Positions 15,864-22,843 of a stretch of DNA of 27,661 bases are shown piece by piece. Under the pieces are notes generated by a model. That model saw only the letters and a program-made list of their open reading frames with translations, made no database searches and had not been told where the DNA came from. Both the position numbers and the translations under genes were made by a program. How positions within the stretch are numbered: the stretch's first letter is position 1; the number at the start of each line of letters is the position of its first letter. Origin of the DNA: Rubrimonas sp036770645 (lineage in GTDB: Bacteria; Pseudomonadota; Alphaproteobacteria; Rhodobacterales; Rhodobacteraceae); contig DAIPIU010000036.1 of assembly GCA_036770645.1 (NCBI GenBank), positions 1 through 27,661 on the forward strand. Direction: 5' to 3'.

Positions 15864-16181
15864 CCGTCGAGACGCCGCGCAGTCGTCGCGGCGCGGTATG
15901 CCCCGCCGCGCTTGGCCATGATTTTCCTGTCGTCCCGCTGCAGGCGCATCTGCTTGTCGCGATGCTGCGACGCGGACCCGCCAGTCTTGGCCGTGCAATA
16001 TCAAGATCGCGGGCTTTTACGAATTACACGATGCGGAGATTTGACACCACCCACTGCATCTGTAATGTGCCGAAACGATCCAAGTCCGACGCATTCGTGC
16101 GGAGTTGGGCCCAAGATGATCCGGCCGTCCCGTCGCGCGATGCGGCGGGCGCGCCGGGACATGAGGCAGAAGGGAAAAAAC
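15864..16181 (+). other. 318-base non-coding leader upstream of mucR
   Basis: No gene is supported here. The frame in phase with mucR happens to stay open from 15912, but the translation is rich in Cys, Arg and Ser and unlike any family. The stretch from about 15995 to 16070 is clearly AT-richer than its surroundings and holds a TTGACA element. MucR/Ros proteins typically bind AT-rich DNA and repress their own genes, so this is the likely operator region. Confidence 0.6.
16041..16068 (+). promoter_or_regulatory. promoter-like element upstream of mucR
   Basis: TTGACA (16041-16046) is a perfect -35 consensus. Sixteen bases later is TAATGT (16063-16068), a poor -10 match; TGTAAT (16061-16066) matches better but at only 14 bases. 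Transcription would leave a leader of about 105 bases before the mucR ATG. Confidence 0.4.
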
Positions 16182-16595
16182 ATGGCTGACGAGCAGATTG
16201 ACGTATCCGAACTCCTGACGATGACCACCGAAATCGTGGCAAGCCATGTGCAGCACAACACGGTCGCCATGGCAGACCTGCCGCAGCTGATCTCGCAGGT
16301 CTACGGCGCGCTGCAGGGCCTCACCGGCCCCGCCGAGGTGCCCAAGGAAGAGTTGCGCCCGGCCGTGCCGATCAAGAAGTCGGTGACGGACGACTACATC
16401 ATCTGCCTTGAAGACGGCAAGAAGATGAAGATGCTGAAGCGGCACCTCGCCACATCCTACAACATGACGCCCGAGCAGTACCGCGAAAAGTGGGGTCTCG
16501 CCGCAGACTATCCGATGGTGGCTCCGAACTATTCGCTGAAGCGCCAGCGGCTGGCGAAGGAGAACGGGCTCGGCCGCAACCGAACGCGGGACTGA
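16182..16595 (+). CDS. Ros/MucR family transcriptional regulator with altered zinc-finger ligands
   Basis: This 137-residue regulator has the MucR N-terminal oligomerization region (VSELLTMTTEIVASHV, residues 8-23) and the prokaryotic zinc-finger DNA-binding domain: DYIICLEDGKKMKMLKRHL (71-89), then YNMTPEQYREKWGL (93-106) and YPMVAPNYSLKRQRLAKENG (110-129). At the four ligand positions of the Ros finger I read Cys75, Asp78, His88 and Ser92/Tyr93, so the last histidine is missing. MucR proteins are global, H-NS-like repressors that bind AT-rich DNA and control surface polysaccharide, motility and cell cycle genes. The ATG at 16182 has AGAAGGGA upstream. The regulator stands alone between rimI and miaB and is probably autoregulated. 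Confidence 0.93.
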   Translation: MADEQIDVSELLTMTTEIVASHVQHNTVAMADLPQLISQVYGALQGLTGPAEVPKEELRPAVPIKKSVTDDYIICLEDGKKMKMLKRHLATSYNMTPEQYREKWGLAADYPMVAPNYSLKRQRLAKENGLGRNRTRD

Positions 16596-16608
16596 TCGCG
16601 CCGCGACC

Positions 16609-16657
16609 GTTGCGGGGGCGCATCGCGACTGCTATCGGGCAGCCGCAACGCGCCCCC
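16609..16657 (+). other. interleaved inverted repeats between mucR and miaB
   Basis: GTTGCG (16609-16614) is complementary to CGCAAC (16644-16649), and GGGGGCGC (16614-16621) to GCGCCCCC (16650-16657). The arms alternate, so both helices together would form a pseudoknot rather than a hairpin. The element lies 13 bases after the mucR stop and 35 bases before miaB. Confidence 0.35.
16610..16638 (+). promoter_or_regulatory. possible miaB promoter
   Basis: TTGCGG (16610-16615), a 17-base spacer and TATCGG (16633-16638) give a moderate sigma-70-type match at ideal spacing, 55 bases before the miaB ATG. It overlaps the inverted repeats just described. Confidence 0.35.
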
Positions 16658-16692
16658 GGCTCGACCCGTCGGCGCGGTTGCGGGAGAGGCCC

Positions 16693-18039
16693 ATGACCGA
16701 CGCCGCCGGCAAGACCGCCTTCATCCGCGCCTATGGCTGCCAGATGAACGTCTACGACGCCGAGCGCATGGGCGATGCGCTCGCATCGGTCGGCTATGCC
16801 CGCGCCGAGGCCGCCGACAGCGCCGACCTGGTGATTCTCAACACCTGCCACATCCGCGAGAAGGCCGCAGAGAAGGTCTATTCCGACCTCGGCCGCCTGC
16901 GCGACCTGTCCGCCGCGCGCGAGGCCGCGGGCGGCGCGCGCATGACCATCGGCGTCGCGGGCTGCGTGGCGCAGGCGGAAGGGGCCGAGATCCTGCGCCG
17001 CCAGCCGCGCGTCGACCTCGTCGTTGGCCCGCAGGCCTATCACCGGCTGCCGGCGCTGCTCGCCCGCGCGGCCGAAGGGCCGCAGGTCGACACCGACATG
17101 CCGGCGGAGGACAAGTTCGACCACATCCCCGCGGGCCGGGGCCGGTCCGCGCCCTCGGCCTTCCTGACGGTGCAGGAGGGCTGCGACAGGTTCTGCAGCT
17201 TCTGCGTCGTGCCCTACACCCGCGGGGCGGAGGTATCGCGCCCCGCCGCGCGGCTGCTCGGGGAGGCCCGCGCCCTCGTCGGACGCGGCGCGCGCGAGAT
17301 CACGCTGCTGGGCCAGAACGTCAACGCCTATCACGGGGCGGGTCCCGACGGGCGGGACTGGTCCCTCGCGCGGCTCATCCGGGCGCTGGCGGGCGTCGAG
17401 GGGCTGGCGCGCATCCGCTACACGACCTCGCACCCGGCCGACATGGGCGACGACCTGATCGCCGCGCACGCCGAGGTGCCGAAGCTGATGCCCTATCTGC
17501 ACCTGCCCGTGCAGTCGGGGTCGGACCGGGTGCTGAAGGCGATGAACCGCCGCCACACGGCCGAGGCCTATCTGCGCCTGATCGAACGCATCCGCGCCGC
17601 GCGGCCCGACATCGCCATGTCCGGCGACTTCATCGTCGGCTTTCCCGGCGAGACCGAGGCGGAATTCGCCGACACGCTCGCGCTGGCGGGGGCGGTCGGC
17701 TATGCGCATGCCTACAGCTTCAAGTATTCCCCGCGTCCCGGCACCCCCGCCGCCGACGCCGGCGGGCAGGTCCCCGAGCCGGAGAAGGCCGACCGCCTCG
17801 CGCGGCTGCAGGCGCGGCTCGCCGCCGACCAGGCCGCCTTCAACGCCCGCTTCGCCGGCGCTGCCGTCGACGTGCTGTTCGAACGGCGCGGGCGCGAGCC
17901 GGGCCAGCTCACCGGCCGCACGCCCTGGCTGCAGGCGGCGCATGCCGTCGCCGACCCCGCGCTGATCGGACAGGTGGTCCGCGCCCGCGTGCTGCGGGGC
18001 GAACCGAACAGCCTCGCCGTCGCGCCCGAACCCGCGTGA
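16693..18039 (+). CDS. miaB: tRNA-2-methylthio-N6-dimethylallyladenosine synthase
   Basis: MiaB is a radical-SAM methylthiotransferase that adds the methylthio group to i6A37 in tRNAs. The 448-residue protein has the N-terminal UPF0004 domain with three cluster cysteines (Cys16 in YGCQMN, Cys52 in NTCHIREKA, Cys91 in GVAGCVAQ), the radical-SAM CxxxCxxC motif CDRFCSFC (Cys164, Cys168, Cys171) and a C-terminal TRAM domain. GQNVNAYHG and LHLPVQSGSDRVLKAMNR are further family hallmarks. The ATG at 16693 has GGGAGAGG as ribosome site. It opens a cluster with phoH, ybeY, corC and lnt in the same order as in E. coli. Confidence 0.97.
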   Translation: MTDAAGKTAFIRAYGCQMNVYDAERMGDALASVGYARAEAADSADLVILNTCHIREKAAEKVYSDLGRLRDLSAAREAAGGARMTIGVAGCVAQAEGAEILRRQPRVDLVVGPQAYHRLPALLARAAEGPQVDTDMPAEDKFDHIPAGRGRSAPSAFLTVQEGCDRFCSFCVVPYTRGAEVSRPAARLLGEARALVGRGAREITLLGQNVNAYHGAGPDGRDWSLARLIRALAGVEGLARIRYTTSHPADMGDDLIAAHAEVPKLMPYLHLPVQSGSDRVLKAMNRRHTAEAYLRLIERIRAARPDIAMSGDFIVGFPGETEAEFADTLALAGAVGYAHAYSFKYSPRPGTPAADAGGQVPEPEKADRLARLQARLAADQAAFNARFAGAAVDVLFERRGREPGQLTGRTPWLQAAHAVADPALIGQVVRARVLRGEPNSLAVAPEPA

Positions 18040-18106
18040 CGGTTCTGTTGCGCCGATTCTTCTTGCAGCCCGGTCGCTCCCTCGGCCACCATCGAGGCAG
18101 TCAATC

Positions 18107-19159
18107 ATGTCTGGCGCGGGAGGCCGGGTGGCGACGAGAATGTTGACGAGCCCGCCCGACGGCGGCGACACGTCCGAAACCTGCCTCGAATTCGCCGACA
18201 ACCGCAAACTCGTCGACCTGTGCGGCGCCTATGACAGCAACCTCGCGGCCATCGAGGCGGGGTTCGGCGTCCAGATCACCCGACGCGGCAATGTGCTGAT
18301 GCTGCACGGCGACGCGGACGCCCGCGGCCTTGCCGGGGCGGCGCTGGGCGCGCTCTATGCGCGGGCCGAGCAGGGGCGCACGGTCGAACCCGGCGATGTC
18401 GCCGCGGCCATCCGGATGCGCGCCGCGCCGCCGCGGGCCGCCGCTGCCGCGCCGCGGCGCGGGGCCGACCAGCTCGAGCTTTTCGAGGGCGGCCGCGTCG
18501 AGATCCGCACGCGCAAGAAGACCGTCGAGCCGCGCACCGACGCCCAGAAGGCCTATGCCCGCGCCCTGTTCTCCCATGAGCTGGTGTTCGGCACCGGCCC
18601 GGCCGGCACCGGCAAGACCTATCTCGCGGTGGCCGCCGCCGTGTCGATGTATCTGGAGGGGCGGGTCGACCGCATCATCCTCAGCCGCCCCGCGGTCGAG
18701 GCGGGCGAGCGTCTCGGCTTCCTGCCGGGCGACATGAAGGAGAAGATCGACCCGTATCTGCGCCCGCTCTACGACGCGATCCACGACATGCTGCCGGGCA
18801 AGCAGCTGACCCGGGAGATGGAGCTCGGCAACATCGAGGTCGCGCCGCTGGCGTTCATGCGAGGCCGCACGCTCGCCAACGCCTTCGTGGTGCTGGACGA
18901 GGCTCAGAACACCACAGAGATGCAGATGAAGATGTTCCTCACCCGGCTGGGCGAGGGCTCGCGCATGGCCATCACCGGCGATCCCACCCAGATCGACCTG
19001 CCGCGCGGCACGCGCTCGGGGCTGGTCGAGGCGCTGCGGGTGCTCGACGGTGTCGAGGGCGTGTCCTTCTGCCGCTTCGGCTCGGCCGACATCGTGCGCC
19101 ACCCGCTCGTGGCGCGAATCGTCGAGGCCTATGACAGGGCCGGGCCGCCCGAACCATGA
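18107..19159 (+). CDS. PhoH family ATPase (YbeZ type)
   Basis: This 350-residue PhoH-like protein has an N-terminal KH-like region (residues about 25-105) and a RecA-like ATPase domain. Walker A is GPAGTGKT (164-171) and Walker B VVLDEAQN (261-268), with ILSRPAVEAGERLGFLPGD between and TGDPTQIDLP after, all characteristic. In E. coli, YbeZ interacts with YbeY and is thought to support rRNA processing and ribosome assembly as an RNA-dependent ATPase or helicase. The ATG at 18107 has GAGGCA seven bases upstream; Met12 is an alternative. The stop overlaps the ybeY start (ATGA at 19156-19159). Confidence 0.95.
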   Translation: MSGAGGRVATRMLTSPPDGGDTSETCLEFADNRKLVDLCGAYDSNLAAIEAGFGVQITRRGNVLMLHGDADARGLAGAALGALYARAEQGRTVEPGDVAAAIRMRAAPPRAAAAAPRRGADQLELFEGGRVEIRTRKKTVEPRTDAQKAYARALFSHELVFGTGPAGTGKTYLAVAAAVSMYLEGRVDRIILSRPAVEAGERLGFLPGDMKEKIDPYLRPLYDAIHDMLPGKQLTREMELGNIEVAPLAFMRGRTLANAFVVLDEAQNTTEMQMKMFLTRLGEGSRMAITGDPTQIDLPRGTRSGLVEALRVLDGVEGVSFCRFGSADIVRHPLVARIVEAYDRAGPPEP

Positions 19160-19719
19160 CCGAAGCAGGCGCGAGGCCCCCGATCCTCGTAGAGGCGCTG
19201 GTGGAGGCGGGCGACTGGAGCGCCCTTGCCGATCCGCAGGCGCTGGCCGAGGCCGCCGCCGGCGCGGCGCTGCAGGAAGCCATCGCCGCCCGTCCGGCGC
19301 TGGCGGGGCTCGCCCCCGAGATCAGCGTGCTGTTCACCGACGATGCGGCTGTGGCCGACCTCAACGCGCGGTTCCGCGGCATCGACAGGCCGACCAACGT
19401 CCTGTCGTGGCCGGCCTTTCCGCTTGCCCCCGCGGCGCCGGGCAGCGTTCCGCCGGCGCCCCCCGCGCAGGGGCCCGCGGGCGTTCCGTGCCATCTCGGC
19501 GACGTGGCGCTGGCCGTCGGGGTCGTGTCGGCCGAGGCCGGCGCGCGCGCCCTTGCGCTTCGCGATCACGTCGCGCATCTGATCGTGCATGCCACGCTGC
19601 ATCTTCTCGGTTATGATCACGAGGCCGATGCGGACGCCGAGCGCATGGAATCGACCGAAGCACGGGCGTTGGCCCGCCTCGGTCTGCCAGACCCCTATGC
19701 GGCCGACGATGCCGCCTGA
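19156..19719 (+). CDS. ybeY: endoribonuclease / rRNA maturation factor YbeY
   Basis: YbeY is a single-strand-specific metallo-endoribonuclease needed for 16S rRNA 3'-end processing and late ribosome quality control. The zinc-binding motif HxxxHxxxxxH is complete: His145, His149 and His155 in HATLHLLGYDH. RFRGIDRPTNVLSWP (72-86) and HLGDVALA (113-120) are the other conserved parts. At 187 residues it is longer than E. coli YbeY, chiefly because of an Ala/Pro-rich insert at about 88-111 and an extended N-terminus. It overlaps the phoH stop by four bases, and corC starts 18 bases after its stop. Confidence 0.96.
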   Translation: MTEAGARPPILVEALVEAGDWSALADPQALAEAAAGAALQEAIAARPALAGLAPEISVLFTDDAAVADLNARFRGIDRPTNVLSWPAFPLAPAAPGSVPPAPPAQGPAGVPCHLGDVALAVGVVSAEAGARALALRDHVAHLIVHATLHLLGYDHEADADAERMESTEARALARLGLPDPYAADDAA

Positions 19720-19737
19720 GGGCCCGAGAAGGAACGG

Positions 19738-20718
19738 ATGGACGGAAACGTGACGCCCCCCGCGCTGCCCGGCGCGCCGACGGGCCAGAACGACGGCGCC
19801 GACGCGCCGCAACCCCAGCCCAGGCCCTGGTGGCCGCTGCCCTTCGGGCGCCGCCGCCAGGGCCGGAACCACGCGGATCCCGCCGCAGCGGACGAGGGGC
19901 CGGGCCTGCGCGACCTGGCGCGCCGCGCCGCGGCCGAGGAGCGCGCGCTGCTGCTCAATGTCATCCGCATGCGCGACCAGCGCGTGGCCGACATCATGAT
20001 CCCCCGGGCCGACATCGTCGCCGCCCCCGACACCGCGACGCTCGACGAGCTCGTCTCGGTGTTCCGCGAGGCATCGCTGACCCGCGTGCCGATCTTCCGC
20101 GAGACGCTGGACGATCCCATCGGCTTCATCCACCTGAAGGATCTGTCCTTCGAATACGGCTTCGACGGGGCCGACGCCCGCGCGCGCTTCGACGTGCGCC
20201 GCCATCTGCGCCAGCCGCTCTACGTCCCGCCCTCCATGCCCACCGCCAAGCTGCTCGAGCGCATGCAGGCGAGCCGCAAGCACCTCGCGCTGATCATCGA
20301 CGAATACGGCGGCGTCGACGGCCTGGTGACCATCGAGGACATCGTCGAGCAGATCGTCGGCGACATCGAGGACGAGCACGACGACGCCGACCCCGCGCCC
20401 TGGCGCGAGGAGGCCCCGGGCGTCTACGTCGCCAATGCGCGCGCCGAGCTCGCCGAGTTCGAGCAGGCCGCCGGCGTCGCGCTGATCGCCGAGGACGCGA
20501 GCGAGGAGGTCGACACGCTGGGCGGCCTCGTGTTCATGCTCGCCAGCCGCGTGCCCGAGCGCGGCGAGGTGATCGCCCACCCCGACGGCCACGAGTTCGA
20601 GGTCGTGGACGCCGATCCGCGCCGCATCAAGCGCCTGCGCGTGACGCTCGCCGGCCGCGCGGCCGCGCCCGCCGCCCCGCCCCCTGCAACGCCCCCTGCG
20701 GCGCCCGCGGCGGCGTGA
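19738..20718 (+). CDS. CorC/HlyC family protein with CBS pair (YbeX type)
   Basis: A 326-residue soluble protein without the membrane DUF21 domain of longer relatives. After a Pro-rich N-terminus (1-55) come DIMIPRADI (85-93), a first CBS motif with LTRVPIF, a second with DEYGGVDGLVTIEDIVEQI (188-206), and a C-terminal CorC/HlyC domain (about 225-310, with VDTLGGLVF and GEVIAHPDGHEFEV). In E. coli the orthologue YbeX is linked to magnesium/cobalt handling and, more recently, to ribosome metabolism through its operon partners. The last 20 residues are Ala/Pro-rich. Its stop overlaps the lnt start (GTGA at 20715-20718). Confidence 0.94.
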   Translation: MDGNVTPPALPGAPTGQNDGADAPQPQPRPWWPLPFGRRRQGRNHADPAAADEGPGLRDLARRAAAEERALLLNVIRMRDQRVADIMIPRADIVAAPDTATLDELVSVFREASLTRVPIFRETLDDPIGFIHLKDLSFEYGFDGADARARFDVRRHLRQPLYVPPSMPTAKLLERMQASRKHLALIIDEYGGVDGLVTIEDIVEQIVGDIEDEHDDADPAPWREEAPGVYVANARAELAEFEQAAGVALIAEDASEEVDTLGGLVFMLASRVPERGEVIAHPDGHEFEVVDADPRRIKRLRVTLAGRAAAPAAPPPATPPAAPAAA

Positions 20719-22280
20719 GGGTCCGCGCCGCGGCCGCCGCGCTCGCGCCCGCGGCGCTCGGCCCCCGCGCGCGCGCGGTCGCGGCGCTGGGCGCCGGGGC
20801 CCTGCTGACCGCGGCCCAGCCGCCCTGGGGCCTGTGGCCGCTGCTGGTCCCCGGCTGGTCCGCGCTGGCGCTGCTGCTGGCTGCCGCGCCCTCGTCCCGC
20901 GCGGCGGCCGCGACCGGCTTCTTCGCGGGCTTCGGCTTCTTCCTCGCCGGGCTGCACTGGGTCGGCGCTGCCTTCCTCGTCGAGGCGCATCGCGTCTGGT
21001 GGTATGCGCCCGTCATGCCGCTCGCCGTGGCGGCGCTTGCCGCGGCCTGCGCGCTGTTCTGGGCGGGGGGCTTCGCGCTCGCGCATGCGGCGCGCCGGCG
21101 GCTGGGCGCGCCGCCTTGGGCGGATCCGCTGATCCTCGCCTGGTCCATGGCGGCGGCCGAGGCGGCGCGCGGCACGCTGCTCACCGGCTTTCCGTGGGCC
21201 TTGCAGGCCTATGCATGGACCGACACGCCGGTGATGCAGGTCGCGGCGCTCGTCGGCTCGCCCGTCCTCGCCGCCCTCACCCTCGCCGCGGCGGCCGCCC
21301 CCGCGGGCTCGACCGCGCGCCGGCCCTGGCCCGCGCTGCTCGCAGCCGCGGCGCTCGCCGCCGCGTGGGCCTGGGGCGCGGCTCGGCTCGCTGCGCCGGC
21401 GCCGCTGCCGGACGGCGCTCCGGTGATCCGCCTCGTCCAGCCCGCCATCGCCCAGGGCGACAAATGGGAGGGCGGGCGCGCAAGGCGCATCTTCGACACG
21501 CTGCTGTCGCTGACCGCGGCCCCGCATGACGGTCCGTCCCCCGCGCTGGTGGTCTGGCCCGAGGTCGCGGTGACTTTCCTCTACGACCGCAGCCCCGAAG
21601 CCCATGCCCTCGCTCTCGAGGCCTTGCCCCGGGGCGCCGCGCTGGCGGTCGGGTCGGTGCGGGCCGAAGGCGAGGCCCCGGACTGGCGCCTGTTCAACAG
21701 CCTGCTGTTCCACGGCCCCGACGGCGCGCCGGCCGGCGCCTATGACAAGCGACGCCTGACGCCCTTCGGCGAATACGTCCCCTATGCTTCGGTTCTGGCG
21801 CGGCTCGGGATCGGCACGCTGGGCGAGGGGCTCAGCGGCTTCGCCCCCGGCGCGACGGACGGTCCCTTCGTCCTGCCCGGCCTGCCGCCCGCGGCGCCGC
21901 TGATCTGCTACGAGATCATCTTTCCGCGCGATGCCCGCCGCGCCGCGGCCGGGGCCGGCTGGATCCTGCAGGTCACCAACGATGCCTGGTTCGGCGACAG
22001 CGCGGGGCCGTGGCAGCATCTGGCCCAGGCGCGCGCCCGCGCGGTCGAACTCGGCCTGCCCGTGGCGCGCGCCGCGAACACCGGAATCTCCGCCATGATC
22101 GACGCGCATGGACGGGTCCGGGCCTTCCTGCCGCTGGGCGCCGCCGGCGCGCTCGATTCGCCGCTGCCCGATGCGCTGGCCCCGACACCTTTCCGCCGCC
22201 TCGGCCCCTGGCCGGGACTCGCGCTGTTCGTGTTGTTGCCTCTAATATTTCTCGTATCGCGTGTAAAAACGCACGTGTAG
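20715..22280 (+). CDS. lnt: apolipoprotein N-acyltransferase
   Basis: Lnt adds the third acyl chain to the N-terminal cysteine of lipoproteins in the inner membrane; the two lipoproteins encoded earlier in the window would be substrates. The 521-residue protein has an N-terminal membrane domain (residues about 5-225) and a periplasmic nitrilase-like domain with the triad Glu283 (VWPEVAVTF), Lys345 (YDKRRLTPFGEYVPY) and Cys398 (LICYEIIFP), spaced as in E. coli. A final membrane helix ends the protein. The GTG start overlaps the corC stop by four bases. The last 15 or so codons are unusually AT-rich (TTG, CTA, ATA, GTA, AAA), probably because they overlap control sequences for the xre gene. Confidence 0.96.
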   Translation: MRVRAAAAALAPAALGPRARAVAALGAGALLTAAQPPWGLWPLLVPGWSALALLLAAAPSSRAAAATGFFAGFGFFLAGLHWVGAAFLVEAHRVWWYAPVMPLAVAALAAACALFWAGGFALAHAARRRLGAPPWADPLILAWSMAAAEAARGTLLTGFPWALQAYAWTDTPVMQVAALVGSPVLAALTLAAAAAPAGSTARRPWPALLAAAALAAAWAWGAARLAAPAPLPDGAPVIRLVQPAIAQGDKWEGGRARRIFDTLLSLTAAPHDGPSPALVVWPEVAVTFLYDRSPEAHALALEALPRGAALAVGSVRAEGEAPDWRLFNSLLFHGPDGAPAGAYDKRRLTPFGEYVPYASVLARLGIGTLGEGLSGFAPGATDGPFVLPGLPPAAPLICYEIIFPRDARRAAAGAGWILQVTNDAWFGDSAGPWQHLAQARARAVELGLPVARAANTGISAMIDAHGRVRAFLPLGAAGALDSPLPDALAPTPFRRLGPWPGLALFVLLPLIFLVSRVKTHV

Positions 22281-22290
22281 AATTGCATTT

Positions 22291-22320
22291 TTGGTAAACG
22301 AGAAACAAAAACAGTGTAAA
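22291..22320 (+). promoter_or_regulatory. promoter-like element of the xre gene in an AT-rich gap
   Basis: TTGGTA (22291-22296), 18 bases, then TGTAAA (22315-22320) gives a plausible sigma-70 promoter. The whole stretch from about 22240 to 22370 is the most AT-rich in the window. GTGTAAA occurs both at 22261-22267 and at 22314-22320. Transcription would begin near 22327, placing the next inverted repeat in the leader. Confidence 0.35.
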
Positions 22321-22334
22321 GCTTTCGTCAATTT

Positions 22335-22367
22335 TGTATCACTGTCTCGGTGGTGTGAGGTGATACA
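22335..22367 (+). promoter_or_regulatory. 8-bp inverted repeat over the xre ribosome-binding region
   Basis: TGTATCAC (22335-22342) and GTGATACA (22360-22367) are perfect complements separated by 17 bases. The right arm ends two bases before the ATG and adjoins the ribosome site (GTGAGGTGA). It may be an operator for autoregulation, or in RNA a stem that hides the ribosome site. Confidence 0.6.
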
Positions 22368-22368
22368 T

Positions 22369-22764
22369 ATGAAGAACCCAGATATTGTAGACCGTCATGT
22401 CGGCTCCCGGCTGCGCCTGCTGCGCATGCAGGCAGGGCTGAGCCAGGAGGCGCTGGGCAACCGTCTCGGCCTCACATTCCAGCAGGTGCAGAAATACGAG
22501 AAGGGCCAGAACCGCATCGGTGCCAGTCGGCTGTTCCAGCTCTCGCGGATCCTGCACGTGCCGGTTTCGACCTTTTTCGAGGGCCTGTCCGAGGGCGAGG
22601 ACGCGGCGAACCCGGCCGGCTCGGCGTCGCTCGCCTTCCTCTCCTCGACAGAGGGCTACGAGCTCAATCTCGCCTTCTCCCGCATCCGCGACCCCGGCGC
22701 CCGTCGCAAGATTGTCGAACTGGTGCAGTCGCTGTCGTCGATGGGGTCCTCCGGCGCCGGCTGA
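22369..22764 (+). CDS. XRE-family helix-turn-helix transcriptional regulator
   Basis: A 131-residue DNA-binding protein with a Cro/CI-type helix-turn-helix at about residues 11-68: VGSRLRLLRMQAGLSQEALG (11-30) and LTFQQVQKYEKGQNRIGASR (35-54). A short C-terminal tail ends with DPGARRKIVELVQSLS. Such proteins occur upstream of metK in many alphaproteobacteria; their targets are mostly unknown. The ATG at 22369 is chosen because of the strong GTGAGGTGA ribosome site; the frame is open further upstream but that stretch is the AT-rich control region. The inverted repeat over its ribosome site suggests self-regulation. metK begins 79 bases after the stop. Confidence 0.93.
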   Translation: MKNPDIVDRHVGSRLRLLRMQAGLSQEALGNRLGLTFQQVQKYEKGQNRIGASRLFQLSRILHVPVSTFFEGLSEGEDAANPAGSASLAFLSSTEGYELNLAFSRIRDPGARRKIVELVQSLSSMGSSGAG

Positions 22765-22784
22765 CGTTGACGCTCGCCATGTCG

Positions 22785-22834
22785 CTCCCGTAGATGACGC
22801 CGCGCCGCAGCGGACGCGGCCGCGTTTTCGGGAG
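22785..22834 (+). promoter_or_regulatory. structured metK leader that can sequester the Shine-Dalgarno
   Basis: CTCCCG (22785-22790) is complementary to CGGGAG (22829-22834), which contains the metK ribosome site. Nested inside is a strong hairpin, GCCGCGCCG (22799-22807) with CGGaCGCGGC (22811-22820), loop CAG and one bulged A, followed by TTTT at 22825-22828. It could be a terminator for xre, or a leader switch for metK. It does not match the SAM/SAH riboswitch consensus as I know it. Confidence 0.4.
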
Positions 22835-22843
22835 ATCGTCGGC

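Noticed and set aside
15912..16181. N-terminal extension of the MucR protein
   Set aside because: The frame is open but the translation is unlike MucR, and the true ATG at 16182 has a ribosome site and the family's normal N-terminus.
22765..22843. SAM/SAH riboswitch upstream of metK
   Set aside because: The consensus core known for this class in Rhodobacterales was not found by eye. The hairpin and Shine-Dalgarno pairing are reported separately.
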